From contig NZ_CP150901.1 in the NCBI RefSeq assembly GCF_038050405.1, positions 2,914,001-2,978,000 on the forward strand: a stretch of DNA of 64,000 nt, given 5' to 3'. Positions 1 to 8,958 of the stretch are shown here, piece by piece (within the stretch, counting starts at the first letter, position 1; the number at the start of each line of letters is the position of its first letter). The position numbers were made by a program, and so were the translations under genes. Below the pieces are notes generated by a model that worked only from the letters and a program-made list of their open reading frames with translations, made no database searches and had not been told where the DNA came from. This DNA is from Paraburkholderia sp. IMGN_8. Lineage in GTDB: Bacteria > Pseudomonadota > Gammaproteobacteria > Burkholderiales > Burkholderiaceae.

Positions 1-136
1 CGCTGTACATCCTGTCAAGCGCCGTATTGGCTGTTTTCAGACCGGCGATCGATGTTGCGATCACGAGCATCAGCGCTGCCGTGTAGCCGGCGATCGTGAT
101 CGTTAGAGCGGTCCGGATAGTGGTATTTCTGAACAT
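1..136 (-). CDS. Methyl-accepting chemotaxis protein, N-terminal fragment (cut by window edge)
   Basis: Only the first 45 codons lie in the window; the gene continues past base 1. Translation from the ATG at 136 gives MFRNTTIRTALT, then a hydrophobic stretch (about residues 10-31) and LKTANTALDRMYS. A short basic N-terminus, one membrane helix and the start of a periplasmic helical bundle are typical of Tar/Tsr-like chemoreceptors of Burkholderiales. A purine-rich GAGGAAGG ribosome site lies about 5 bases upstream of the ATG. The ligand domain and signalling hairpin are outside the window, so the ligand and even the exact class are unproven. Confidence 0.72.
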   Translation of the reverse strand, partial: MFRNTTIRTALTITIAGYTAALMLVIATSIAGLKTANTALDRMYS

Positions 137-217
137 GGCTGCCTTCCTCGATCCGCTGAACAGAAAAAACGGCCGGCGAACAGGTCCGCGGCCGCAAACA
201 GGAGAACATCGATGAAC

Positions 218-236
218 GGAACCGCTGGGCGGTTCC
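218..236 (-). terminator. Hairpin just downstream of porin gene, possible terminator
   Basis: Perfect 8-bp inverted repeat GGAACCGC / GCGGTTCC with a 3-base loop, about 10 bases beyond the porin stop codon. No T-run follows, so it may be an mRNA-end stabiliser or weak terminator rather than a classical intrinsic one. Confidence 0.5.
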
Positions 237-246
237 GGTTTCCGGA

Positions 247-1374
247 TCAGAAGCGCGTGCGCACGCCGGTGGTCAGCTCGAGCTGGTTGGTCGCGCCGAA
301 GGTGCTCCCCACCGTATAACCGCCATGCAGCTTCATGTAGTCGCCGGCGAGATACACTTCGGTACGCTTGGACAGGTGATAGAAGACCGAACCGTACAAG
401 GTTTCCTTGAAGCCGTTGTGGAGACCCGAGGTCGGATCGAACGCGCCGACGTTCGCGTTCGGAATATCGCCGCTGCTGTTGTACGCGGCGTTGTGCACGC
501 GCATCTGCTGATAACCGAGTTCGTAATCGAGCGGACCCTTCGGCGACAGTTTGAGCGACACCGTCCAGGCGTTGTCCTGGCGCTGGCCGAGCGCGCCCTG
601 GTTGCCCAGGTAGCGGAAGTAACCCGCGTTGGCGCGCAGAATGCCGAACGTGTAGTTGCCACCCACTGAGAACGACTGGTTGGTAAAGCCAACGCGGTTC
701 ACGTGGCTATAGAAGCCCGACACGTTGAACGGTCCGCCGTTGTAGCCGAGCGCAGCCTGATAGGTCGAGTTGGAGCCGAAGCTCGTCGAGTTGCCGAATG
801 CGTAGCCTGCGCTGGCGAAGATACCGTTGCTGAACAGCTTCTTCCACGCCACGCCATTGCTATAGCGCGTACCGGTCGGGCCGGCCGCGTAGAAAATCAT
901 CTGCTTGAAGTTGTTCGAATTGGTAAAGCCACCTTCTTCCGTCGACAGTCTGGGGCTGCCATAGGCATCACCATAAATGGCTGCCGCGTCGCGGGCGATC
1001 GTGTTCTGGAAGCCTGCCGTGATCTTGCCGAACGTGTCGTTCTCGATACCGACCCATGCGTCACGGTCGAAAATCTGGCCCGGATCTTCCATCTGGCCGT
1101 TGGCGACCACGAATTCACTCTCCAGGCGGAAAATGATCTTCGAACCGCCGCCGATATCTTCCGCGCCCTTCAGGCCCCAGCGGCTGCCGCTGAACCACGG
1201 TTCGCCGTCGTTGCCCATGCCGATGACGTGATTGCCGTTCGCATCCGCGTGCGTCCGATAGGTCGGGAAGCTCAGGTCCATCAGGCCGTAAAGCTGGACG
1301 CTCGACTGTGCGTGCGCGCCGGTCGCGGCGAAGGCGCCGGCCGTGACGGCCATCGCCAGATACTTTTTCTTCAA
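247..1374 (-). CDS. OmpC-like Gram-negative porin (375 aa)
   Basis: Outer-membrane trimeric porin for passive uptake of small hydrophilic solutes. Residues 1-22 form a Sec signal peptide ending AHA, followed by the family hallmark QSSVQLYG. The body has typical porin signatures (SRWGLKGAEDIGGG near residue 65, FDRDAWVGIE near 103) and ends with a C-terminal aromatic (TRF) needed for Bam-dependent assembly. Length matches the 350-390 aa usual for Burkholderiales porins. It is monocistronic, with a promoter region shared with nothing upstream except the 3' end of the response regulator gene. Specificity cannot be read from sequence. A second, clearly different porin lies at 62324-63469. Confidence 0.95.
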   Translation of the reverse strand: MKKKYLAMAVTAGAFAATGAHAQSSVQLYGLMDLSFPTYRTHADANGNHVIGMGNDGEPWFSGSRWGLKGAEDIGGGSKIIFRLESEFVVANGQMEDPGQIFDRDAWVGIENDTFGKITAGFQNTIARDAAAIYGDAYGSPRLSTEEGGFTNSNNFKQMIFYAAGPTGTRYSNGVAWKKLFSNGIFASAGYAFGNSTSFGSNSTYQAALGYNGGPFNVSGFYSHVNRVGFTNQSFSVGGNYTFGILRANAGYFRYLGNQGALGQRQDNAWTVSLKLSPKGPLDYELGYQQMRVHNAAYNSSGDIPNANVGAFDPTSGLHNGFKETLYGSVFYHLSKRTEVYLAGDYMKLHGGYTVGSTFGATNQLELTTGVRTRF

Positions 1375-1538
1375 GATCGTCTCCTCAGATTACTACATTG
1401 AAATTTTCGTTTTTGCTGCACGCTGCGACGGCCAACCGATGAGTGCAATCCTAGTTACCTCAATCCTTCACGCTCCTTTCCCGTCTCACCTGTACAACTA
1501 AGTGAAATCACTGATGTACGAGATTGAGCATGTTTCTG

Positions 1539-2213
1539 CTAGAACGTATCCTTGCTGCGCAGGATGTGGCCAAGACCACGCAATGTCATGATCTGCGCGC
1601 TCGACGTGCTGAGGTGCTTGCGCAAACGGTGGATATAGAGGTCGATGGCGTCCGCGCTCAGCTCGTCGCCGAAACCGGACATGCTCTCCATCAAGGCCGC
1701 CTTCGAGACCGTCTTGCCCTGTCTTGTTACCAGGGCCTCGAGAATGGTGTGCTCGCGGCGTCGTAACACCAGTGGCGTGTTGTCCAGAAGGAATACGCGC
1801 GTGGCGGCCAGGTACTGCAGGTTGCCGCAAACGAGGACGTCCGGCATGCCGCCCGATTGCCGGCGAATCAGCGTCTCGATACGCACGACCAGTTCACGTG
1901 CATCGAATGGCTTGACGACATAGTCGTCAGCACCCGCACTGAAGCAATCGAGCTTGTCGTCTGTCGAGCCATATGCCGTCAGCATCAGCACGGGCACCTT
2001 GTCGCCGCGATGGCGTAACCGTGCCAGCACTTCCTTTCCGTCCATGCGGGGCAGGCGGATGTCGAGCAGCACCGCGTCGTAGCGTTGCGCCGCGAGCACC
2101 ACATCCGCACGTTCGCCGTCGGGGACGCAATCAACCGTGAAGTTCTGATTGCGCAGCAAGTTGATAATCCAGTGTGCGAGTTCAGCGTTGTCTTCCACGA
2201 GCAGCAGCTTCAT
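1539..2213 (-). CDS. OmpR/PhoB-family response regulator, TctD-like (224 aa)
   Basis: Two-domain DNA-binding response regulator. The receiver (residues 1-115) has the acidic pair E7/D8, phospho-acceptor D51 in LLDIRLPRMDG, T79 and K101, so it should be phosphorylatable. The C-terminal winged helix (about 125-222) carries the LRRREHTILEALV and DLYIHRLRKHL signatures. It most resembles TctD-type regulators of tricarboxylate and related uptake. No histidine kinase gene is adjacent: upstream is a binding protein gene and downstream the porin. It could control either neighbour, but this is only positional. The start at 2213 gives the standard receiver N-terminus MKLLLVEDN. Confidence 0.9.
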   Translation of the reverse strand: MKLLLVEDNAELAHWIINLLRNQNFTVDCVPDGERADVVLAAQRYDAVLLDIRLPRMDGKEVLARLRHRGDKVPVLMLTAYGSTDDKLDCFSAGADDYVVKPFDARELVVRIETLIRRQSGGMPDVLVCGNLQYLAATRVFLLDNTPLVLRRREHTILEALVTRQGKTVSKAALMESMSGFGDELSADAIDLYIHRLRKHLSTSSAQIMTLRGLGHILRSKDTF

Positions 2214-2346
2214 CGCGTTTCCTCACTTGCGCGACGCACGGGCAAACCGTGGCGTCGAGGCTCATGGGCTCGACGTCCACATCCCGGGCGAACACGCGGC
2301 CGGCTTCACGCACGCACTGGAACGCATTGCCGACTACCATGAAGTT

Positions 2347-2369
2347 GCCGGTACGAAGGCGGTACCGGC
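2347..2369 (-). terminator. 8-bp stem-loop downstream of the binding-protein gene
   Basis: GCCGGTAC and GTACCGGC form a perfect stem with a 7-base loop between the stop of the substrate-binding protein gene and the response regulator start. There is no T-tract; a role as terminator or attenuator between the two genes is an inference. Confidence 0.35.
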
Positions 2370-2424
2370 ATGGCATCTGGGTCAGACGGCACTCGACACG
2401 CAACAACGATCGGCAGGCGCCGGC

Positions 2425-3438
2425 TTATTTCCCACCGACAAACTCGTTGGTGTAGGTTTTCCCCAGCTCGATATGCTTGCCCTTGACCGACGGATTGAAC
2501 GCCGACAACACCTTGAGCACGGTCGCCGGTCCATCCGCCGGCATCCTGCCGTCCGCCGTGTACATCGGCAGCGACGCCTTCAACGCGCTCACGTAGAGCG
2601 GCTTGTCCTTCTGATAGTCGTCGGGCATCTTCGCGGCGATTTCTTCCGCGCTATGCGTGTGGATGAACTGCATCGTGCGAACAAACGCGTGCGCGAGCTT
2701 CGCGGCTTCAGCCTTGTGCGAATCGGCCCAGGCCGCCTGCACATAGAGGCTCGACGCCGGGTAGGTGCCGCCCAACGCCGCCTTCGTGCCCTCGACCGAG
2801 CGCATATCGACCAGCACCTTGGCGTCACCGGACTTCTGCAGTGCCGATACCGTGGGCTCGGTCGTCATGCCCGCGTCGATCCGGCCTTGCTTGATCGCCG
2901 CGATGAAGCTGGCGTCAGCGCCCACCGGCAGCATCGTGTATTCGGTCGACTGGATGCCGTGCTGGCCCGCGAGGTATTGCGTGAGGAAACTGGTCGACGA
3001 TCCGAGGCCCGTGACACCGAGCGTCTTGCCCTTGACGTCAGCCATCGATTTGATCGTATCCGCGGCCTTCGTCGAGACCAGCTCCACCTCGCCCGGCACC
3101 TGCCCGAACACCACAATCGCCTTGACGTCCTTGCCCTTGGTTTGCAGGTCGATCGTATGATCGTAGAAGCCGACGACCGCCTGGACCGCGCCGGCCAGCA
3201 GTTCGTTTTCAGCGTCGACGCCGGCCGGCTGCGACAGCAGCTCGACGTCGAGCCCTTCGTCCTTGAAATAGCCGAGCTGTTCGGTCAGGCGCGCTGGCAG
3301 GTAAATCAGCTTTGTGATGCCGCCCACCATGATGGTGATCTTGCCGCTGTCAGCCGCCGTCGCCTGTTGCGAGGCAAGGCCGAACAGCAGGCTGGAAGCG
3401 ATGGCGATATGGCGCAGCGTGCGAAAGCTCGGGGTCAT
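2425..3438 (-). CDS. ABC transporter substrate-binding protein, NMT1/SsuA-type (337 aa)
   Basis: Periplasmic binding protein of the nitrate/sulfonate/taurine/thiamine-precursor class. An N-terminal signal peptide ends near residue 28 (QQATA-A). The mature part has the family layout: YLPARLTEQLGYFKDEGLDVEL at about 45-67, a loop with ENELLAGAVQAVVGFYDHT near 80, and VKGKTLGVTGLGSS near 138. No permease or ATPase gene is adjacent, so it is an orphan that must use a transporter encoded elsewhere. It is preceded by a 338-bp gap that probably holds its promoter and followed by the TctD-like regulator in the same direction. Ligand unknown. Confidence 0.88.
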   Translation of the reverse strand: MTPSFRTLRHIAIASSLLFGLASQQATAADSGKITIMVGGITKLIYLPARLTEQLGYFKDEGLDVELLSQPAGVDAENELLAGAVQAVVGFYDHTIDLQTKGKDVKAIVVFGQVPGEVELVSTKAADTIKSMADVKGKTLGVTGLGSSTSFLTQYLAGQHGIQSTEYTMLPVGADASFIAAIKQGRIDAGMTTEPTVSALQKSGDAKVLVDMRSVEGTKAALGGTYPASSLYVQAAWADSHKAEAAKLAHAFVRTMQFIHTHSAEEIAAKMPDDYQKDKPLYVSALKASLPMYTADGRMPADGPATVLKVLSAFNPSVKGKHIELGKTYTNEFVGGK

Positions 3439-3776
3439 CGATTGTCTCCGTTATTGTCTGCGGCGGCGGAATGCCGCCTGTCTACATTGACGGAGCGATT
3501 CTAGGCGCGCGAATCCTTCCCTCGGCTTTCACGGAGGGCGATACGTAATACGGGATTTCCATTAGCAGCCGCTTGATTCGACCTCAGGTCCCGGCCCTTT
3601 GCGCGGCCTTTCCGGACGCTCGCCGGCATACGACGAACGTCCGCTACCAGATCGGTCAGCGGCGATCAAGCTTGAGGGAAGCGCCCGGATTCGCAAGCCG
3701 GACCCGGGCCTTCAACGCGGGATCAGTCAGAACGCAGGCCGCGGCCCGCGTCGAACAGCAGTTGAATCGCGAGGCG
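3439..3776. other. Intergenic region without a recognisable gene
   Basis: 338 bases between the binding-protein start and the end of the endo-galactanase gene. All frames are short or lack family likeness. It should contain the promoter of the leftward binding-protein gene and the 3' end of the galactanase transcript; the stretch over the galactanase stop (AGGCGCTAGCGCTT) is locally palindromic. No T-rich intrinsic terminator was seen. Confidence 0.6.
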
Positions 3777-4937
3777 CTAGCGCTTGCGGAACGCGTCCAG
3801 CGACGACAACGCGTTCCCGTGGAAGTCGAACAGCGTGTTGTTGTCCCACTGATCGCCGGCGCCGAGTTTCCATCCGACGTTCGGAGTCGGTATCCATTCG
3901 GGTTCCCACCAGAACACGCCTTTGCCGTGGCCGCCGGGTATCGCCTGCACGATATCCGTCAGCGCGCCGAGAAACTGCGCCTGGCCGGCAGGCGTCTGCG
4001 GAAAGGTCACCGAGCCGGTGTTGGTCATCGCATTCGGTTCAGAATCGCCGTCGCTGGTTGTCCACGGATACGCGGTCTCGACGACGATCACGTCCTTGTC
4101 ATAGCGCGTCGCGAGGTCGTTCGCATTGTTTTGCAGATCGCTGAGCGACCCCTGCCACTGCGGATAGTAGGACAGACCGATCACATCGAACGTGACGCCG
4201 CGCTGTATCGCACTATCGAACCACCAGCGGCTCGTCGCATTGTTTCCGCCGCTGTCGAGGTGCAGCATGACCTTGATCCGCTCATCGACCGATTTGACCG
4301 CATCGTGTCCTGCCTTCAGCAACTGCGCGAGGTTGTCCCATTGGTCGTACTTGCCGAGCGGCCACAACATACCGCCGGTGATTTCATTGCCGACTTGCAC
4401 CCACTCCGGATGGACGCCCTCACTCCTAAGCATCTTGAGGACCCCCGACGTGTAGTCCGACAACAATGCGCAAGTTTGCGCGATATCCTTTCCGGCCCAA
4501 TCATGCGGCGGAAACTGCTTGCCCGGATCGGCCCACCAGTCGCTGTAGTGGAAATCGATCAACACGCGCATGCCGAGTGCGGCAGCGCGGCGAGCCAGCA
4601 CACGAACGTGCTCGGCGTTGTTGTATCCCGCGGCGGGACTCTGATCGGCCGGATAAAAGTTCGGATTGCCAGGGTCGTTCCACACCTTGATACGGATCGA
4701 GTCGACGCCGTGGCTCTTCAGAATCGCCAGGCAGTCGCGCGGCTCGCCGTGCTCGTAAAAGCGCGCGCCGTTCGCCTCCAGCTCGAGCAACGTCGACACG
4801 TCCGCACCCTTTGCGAACCGGTTGCCGCGCTCAAACGCATCAAGCTCACCGGCGACGGCCGGCGTGCCGACCGTTGCGCCGAGACCCGTGGCGGCCGCAG
4901 TTGACGCCAACCAGGACAGCATTTGCCTTCTGTTCAT
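3777..4937 (-). CDS. ganB: GH53 arabinogalactan endo-beta-1,4-galactanase (386 aa)
   Basis: Predicted to cut beta-1,4-galactan side chains of plant pectin into galacto-oligosaccharides. The N-terminus (MNRRQMLSWL, then a hydrophobic stretch to about residue 30) looks like a signal peptide with a possible twin-arginine motif, so the enzyme is exported. Family GH53 landmarks are GADVSTLLELE near 44, SIRIKVWNDP near 80, the acid/base glutamate E185 in QVGNEI and the nucleophile E287 in VVETAYPW, plus GVFWWEPEW near 330. Length is normal. It is the last gene of the sugar operon but has its own operator (4992-5007) and a GGAGG ribosome site, so it may also be transcribed alone. Confidence 0.93.
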   Translation of the reverse strand: MNRRQMLSWLASTAAATGLGATVGTPAVAGELDAFERGNRFAKGADVSTLLELEANGARFYEHGEPRDCLAILKSHGVDSIRIKVWNDPGNPNFYPADQSPAAGYNNAEHVRVLARRAAALGMRVLIDFHYSDWWADPGKQFPPHDWAGKDIAQTCALLSDYTSGVLKMLRSEGVHPEWVQVGNEITGGMLWPLGKYDQWDNLAQLLKAGHDAVKSVDERIKVMLHLDSGGNNATSRWWFDSAIQRGVTFDVIGLSYYPQWQGSLSDLQNNANDLATRYDKDVIVVETAYPWTTSDGDSEPNAMTNTGSVTFPQTPAGQAQFLGALTDIVQAIPGGHGKGVFWWEPEWIPTPNVGWKLGAGDQWDNNTLFDFHGNALSSLDAFRKR

Positions 4938-4991
4938 GTGTCATCCTCCATTTAATAAATGGCGGCTCATCGGGGGCCGCCCGCCCGAAAA

Positions 4992-5007
4992 ATTGAAGCG
5001 CTTAAAT
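4992..5007. promoter_or_regulatory. LacI-family operator upstream of galactanase gene
   Basis: 16-bp near-palindrome ATTGAAGCGCTTAAAT (7 of 8 pairs match), 55 bases upstream of the galactanase start. It matches the two sites in front of the ABC operon (11449-11464 and 11504-11519); the common form is ATTTAAGCGCTTAAAT. The central CG and symmetric half-sites are typical for LacI/GalR regulators, and such a gene lies at 11638. Confidence 0.8.
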
Positions 5008-5091
5008 TCGCGCCTCCGACAACCCCTTCTCAAACACGATTCACACGATTCAACCTGCCGACGGACGGGCGCAACGACCCGGCCGGCGGGC

Positions 5092-7068
5092 TCAAGCGCT
5101 GGTTCCTACGTCCTCCCACGCGCACACATCGCCGGTTTCAAGCTGCGACTGCCCGAGCACGAAAGTCGCATTCGCCGGCGCCGGAGCGTCGACCTGAGCC
5201 GTGCCGAAGTTGAACGCGAAGGTCAGGTTGCCACGCCGACGGATGCGCAAGCCCTCAGCAAGCACGTGCACCCGAATACCGGCGTCCGTCGCGACCTGCT
5301 CGAGAACGGCCCGATGCAATGCGTGCGACAACCACCCCGCCACATAGCGGACCCGTCCGTGCGCCAGGACCGCTGGCCATTCGTCGTCGAAATGCGCTTC
5401 GACGCGCGTCGCGCCGTTAGCGCGAACGTGCTCGCGCCAATGCACGGCAACCCCGTGCGTCCCGCCAATCGAAGTCGTAGGCCTGAGCGTCGGGCGCAGC
5501 GATTCGACTTCGAGCACCTGGATCGGCAGCACCCGTTGCAATGCGCCGGGCGCGAGGCCCGACGGAATGGCGAAGTTCTCCGTCTTCGAGCCACTTCTCG
5601 GACCGAATACCCATTGCGCCGAACTCCGTTCGATCTGCCCGATGAGCGCATCGTCGATCACCGCGATGCTCGGCACCACCACGAGCCGGTACTGCGATAG
5701 ATCGGCTCGACTGGAGACGATGTCGACATCGAGGCCGAGTTCGCGCAGCGCCTCGTAGTAGTCGAATGCGAGCGTCTGATAGTCGAAGCTCTTGCCGTGC
5801 CGCTGGATCTCGAACATCCATTGCGTCTCGTAGTCGAACACGACCGCGGTCGCGGCGCGCGCCGGGGCACCGAGCGTTGACAGCGCCCTGGACGCGGCAA
5901 TCTCGCGCGCCGCCTGCTGCACTTCGAGACCGCCTGGCGACAGTTCGTTGTTCGGCAGATTGAGTCCCGAGTGCATCTGTTCCTGCGCATACGGGCACTG
6001 GCGCCAGCGGAAATACGACACGAGTTCCGCGCCGTGCGCGAACGCCTCGTAGGCCCACAGCCTGACCATGCCCTTCGCAGGCACCGGATTCCACGGCGCC
6101 CAGTTCACCGGCCCTGCCTGCTGCTCCATGACCCAGAAGCGCCCGCCGCCGATCGCGCGGTACCGGTCATGATCGAACGCGGAAACGTCCGGATGCGCCG
6201 TGCGTGCATAAAGCGCCTTCTGCTCGTCTGGCAACGCGATGGACTCGGTTCGCGCAATCGGATAGCTGTCCCACGCGGCCACGTCGATGCTGTTGTCCGC
6301 GGCGAAGCGATAGTGATCGAACGTCGTGAAAAAGCCCATGAAGTTGTGCAGCAGATCCGCGTGCGGCGCGAGGCGCCACAGCACGTCGATTTGCTCGCGA
6401 TGAAAACTCGCCACCTCGTCGGACATGAAGCGGCGAAAGTCGAGCAGATGGATCGGATTGGCGTCGGTGGGCGTCAGGTTCGGCAGGCCGATCGTGTCGA
6501 ACGATGGATACTCCATGCTCCAGAAAACGTTGCCCCATGCTTCGTTCAAGCCGTGCACGGTTTCGTAGCGGCGTTGCAGCCAGGCCTGGAAACGCCGCAG
6601 CGCGGCGGGCGAATAACTCGGCACCGTTTCATGACAACCGAATTCGTTATCGGTTTGCCACGCGACGATCGACGCATGCCTGCCGTAACGTTCGGCCATG
6701 GCGGTCACGATCCGCAAACAGGCCTCGCGGTATGTCTCGCTGGAAATGTCGTAGTGCCGGCGCGACCCGAAGTTCCAGCGCGAGCCGTCCGCGCGCACCG
6801 GCAACACGTCCGGATGCGCGTCGATCAGCCACTTCGGCGGCGATGCGGTCGGCGTGCCCAGCACGAGCTTCAGTCCGGCGGCCGCGAGTATCTCGACGGC
6901 TTCGTCGAGCCACGCCCAAGCGAATTCGCCGGCGCGCGGCTCCATCCGGCTCCACGCGAATTCCGCGATCCGCACATGCGTGATGCCGAGTTCGGCCATA
7001 CGCTTTGCGTCATCGGCCCACATCGAACGCGGCCATTGTTCCGGGTAGTAACAAACACCAAGTTGCAT
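5092..7068 (-). CDS. ganA: GH42 beta-galactosidase (658 aa)
   Basis: Cytoplasmic hydrolase expected to release galactose from imported galacto-oligosaccharides. It has no signal peptide. The N-terminal TIM barrel starts with LGVCYYPEQWP; the acid/base glutamate is E142 in WQTDNEFGC and the nucleophile E315 in FWVMEQQAGPVNW. A trimerisation domain (about 390-590) and a small C-terminal beta domain follow, as in family 42. Length is normal. It lies 45 bases behind the second permease gene, in the same operon, and is followed after about 150 bases by the exported galactanase, which supports a substrate of beta-1,4-linked galactose rather than lactose. Confidence 0.94.
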   Translation of the reverse strand: MQLGVCYYPEQWPRSMWADDAKRMAELGITHVRIAEFAWSRMEPRAGEFAWAWLDEAVEILAAAGLKLVLGTPTASPPKWLIDAHPDVLPVRADGSRWNFGSRRHYDISSETYREACLRIVTAMAERYGRHASIVAWQTDNEFGCHETVPSYSPAALRRFQAWLQRRYETVHGLNEAWGNVFWSMEYPSFDTIGLPNLTPTDANPIHLLDFRRFMSDEVASFHREQIDVLWRLAPHADLLHNFMGFFTTFDHYRFAADNSIDVAAWDSYPIARTESIALPDEQKALYARTAHPDVSAFDHDRYRAIGGGRFWVMEQQAGPVNWAPWNPVPAKGMVRLWAYEAFAHGAELVSYFRWRQCPYAQEQMHSGLNLPNNELSPGGLEVQQAAREIAASRALSTLGAPARAATAVVFDYETQWMFEIQRHGKSFDYQTLAFDYYEALRELGLDVDIVSSRADLSQYRLVVVPSIAVIDDALIGQIERSSAQWVFGPRSGSKTENFAIPSGLAPGALQRVLPIQVLEVESLRPTLRPTTSIGGTHGVAVHWREHVRANGATRVEAHFDDEWPAVLAHGRVRYVAGWLSHALHRAVLEQVATDAGIRVHVLAEGLRIRRRGNLTFAFNFGTAQVDAPAPANATFVLGQSQLETGDVCAWEDVGTSA

Positions 7069-7113
7069 GAGAAAGTCTCGTTGATAGAAGACGAGAAGAC
7101 GGCAAGCGGGCGA

Positions 7114-7965
7114 TCAGCCCTTGCTTGCACCGAAAGTAAGGCCGGCAACGAAATGCTTCTGCATCGCGAAGAACATCAGTACGGAGGGCAACGCGGCGAG
7201 CACCGAGCCGGCGGCGACCAGATTCCACGCGGTAGTCCATTGCCCCTTGAGCGCGGCGACGCCCACCGTGATCGGCGCGGCCTCGTCGCCCTGGGTGAGG
7301 CACAGCGCCCAGAAGTAGTCGTTCCAGACAAACGTGAACACGAGGATGCCGAGCGCGGCGAGCGCGGGCCGGATCAGCGGCAGCACAATGCGCATGTAGA
7401 TGGCCCATTCGCTCGCACCTTCCACGCGCGCGGCCTCGATCAGTTCGAACGGCAACTGCTTGATGAAATTGCGCAGAAACAGCGTGCAAAAACCCGTCTG
7501 GAACGACACATGAAAAATCACCAGCGCCCACACGCTATTGAACAGGCCCACTTTCAGCGCCAAGTCGCGCACCGGAATCATCAGGATCTGGATCGGCACG
7601 AAGTTGCCGGCGACAAAGGCGAACAGCACGGCGGTGTTGCCCGGGAACCGGTAGGTCGCGAGCGCGAAGCCCGCCATGGACGCCAGCACGATCGCGCCGA
7701 TCACCGACGGCACGGTGATCAGCACACTGTTGGCGAAGTAGTGCAGCATCGGCGTTTGCGTGAGCGCCGTGCCGTAATTTTCGATGAGCGCGAAATGCTT
7801 CGGCCAGCCCCAGTAGTCGCCTTGCGACAGTTCGTCCGAGGAACGAATCGACGTGACGAGCACGGCCAGCATCGGCATCAGCCAGATCAGCAACGCAATG
7901 GGCAAGGATGCCTTGTAGAGCGTGCGATTGATCGGCTTCCAGCGTTCGACGGGAAGTGGATACAT
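7114..7965 (-). CDS. Sugar ABC transporter permease, MalG/GanQ-like (283 aa)
   Basis: Inner-membrane component of a CUT1 carbohydrate importer. About six transmembrane helices are visible, with the EAA loop EAARVEGASEWAIYMRIVLP near residue 190 that docks on the ATPase. The start chosen is MYPLPVERW at 7965 because it has a GGGAGGC ribosome site 8 bases upstream; the reading frame is open further upstream but that part is cysteine-rich and not family-like. It follows the first permease gene by 19 bases and precedes the beta-galactosidase. Confidence 0.93.
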   Translation of the reverse strand: MYPLPVERWKPINRTLYKASLPIALLIWLMPMLAVLVTSIRSSDELSQGDYWGWPKHFALIENYGTALTQTPMLHYFANSVLITVPSVIGAIVLASMAGFALATYRFPGNTAVLFAFVAGNFVPIQILMIPVRDLALKVGLFNSVWALVIFHVSFQTGFCTLFLRNFIKQLPFELIEAARVEGASEWAIYMRIVLPLIRPALAALGILVFTFVWNDYFWALCLTQGDEAAPITVGVAALKGQWTTAWNLVAAGSVLAALPSVLMFFAMQKHFVAGLTFGASKG

Positions 7966-7984
7966 GAGAAGTGCCTCCCAGCAA

Positions 7985-8890
7985 TCAACGTTCTTCGCGC
8001 AGCATGCGGCGCAAATGAAACACGATGTAGACGAGCATGATGGCGAACAGCACGACAGCAATCGCCGCGGAATAGCCTTCGCGGTAATACTTGATCGCCT
8101 GGTCGTACATGTAATAGGCCAGCACGGTGGAGCTATCGAACGGACCGCCGCCGCTCATGACGGCGATCAGGTCGAAGCTGCGCAGCGCGCCGATCACGGT
8201 GAGCACGACGGCCATAAAGGTGGCCGGCCGCAGTTGCGGCAGGATCACGTGCCACAGCAGACGCACGCCCTTCGCGCCTTCCATGCGCGCCGCCTCCACC
8301 ACCTCCGGATTGATGCCCGTCAGGCCGGTCAGATACAGCACCATGCAGAACGGCGTCTGCGGCCACAGTGCGGCGAAGATGATCCCGAACGTCACCGTGT
8401 GCGCATCGCCGAGCACGGGAATGCCGTGCCCGACGATCAGGCGCAGCAGCCCGAAGCCCGGATCGTAAAACCAGCTGAAAACAAGACCGACCACGACACC
8501 CGAGAGCACGAACGGCGCGAAAAACAGCGACTTCACCGCACGCATGCCGCGGATATGCTGGTTCAGATACAACGCGAACAGCAAGCCGAGCGGCGGTGCA
8601 AGCAGGAACAACGCAAGCCAGATCAGGTTGTTTTTCAGCGCCGTATAGAACGTGTCGGAGTGAAACAGCTCGATGTAGTTGTCGAGTCCGGCGAAGGTCT
8701 TCGGCGTCATTCCGTCCCAGTTATAGAAGCTGAGCGAGATGCTGCTGATGATCGGATAGACCACGCACAGACAAAACAACGCACAACCCGGCAACAGAAA
8801 GAAAAACGCGGCGCGGTGCTGGTGACGGCGGGTCGTGGAGACGTGCCGGTGCTGGGCCGCCGGTAGGCGGCCCGCTGCGGGATGAGACAT
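7985..8890 (-). CDS. Sugar ABC transporter permease, MalF/GanP-like (301 aa)
   Basis: Partner inner-membrane permease of the CUT1 importer. After a polar N-terminal tail rich in His and Arg (residues 1-25) come six hydrophobic helices and the EAA loop EAARMEGAKGVRLLWHVILP near residue 205. Signature SLSFYNWDGMTPKTFAGLDNY near 52-72 is common in this family. Gene order binding protein, permease, permease is conserved for such importers. Confidence 0.94.
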   Translation of the reverse strand: MSHPAAGRLPAAQHRHVSTTRRHQHRAAFFFLLPGCALFCLCVVYPIISSISLSFYNWDGMTPKTFAGLDNYIELFHSDTFYTALKNNLIWLALFLLAPPLGLLFALYLNQHIRGMRAVKSLFFAPFVLSGVVVGLVFSWFYDPGFGLLRLIVGHGIPVLGDAHTVTFGIIFAALWPQTPFCMVLYLTGLTGINPEVVEAARMEGAKGVRLLWHVILPQLRPATFMAVVLTVIGALRSFDLIAVMSGGGPFDSSTVLAYYMYDQAIKYYREGYSAAIAVVLFAIMLVYIVFHLRRMLREER

Positions 8891-8958
8891 GATTGGCCTC
8901 GTCAGGGATCGAAGGCGAGCGTCAGTCGTCGAAATCTGGCTAACTGACGCTCACCGGC

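Noticed and set aside
2182..2406. 74-codon minus-strand frame between binding protein and response regulator
   Set aside because: It runs in frame after the binding-protein stop and overlaps the regulator start, with no ribosome site or family match; a real small gene is not supported.
2149..3504. Plus-strand open frame of 451 codons opposite the binding protein
   Set aside because: No recognisable motif, Arg-rich; the minus-strand protein has signal peptide and family motifs.
4948..4962. CCATTT-AATAAATGG small palindrome before the galactanase gene
   Set aside because: It overlaps the ribosome-site region and does not match the LacI operator; it is likely chance in an AT-rich leader.
5971..8040. 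Plus-strand open frame of 689 codons opposite beta-galactosidase and permease genes
   Set aside because: Composition is Arg/His-rich and without family likeness; it is a GC-driven shadow of real minus-strand genes.
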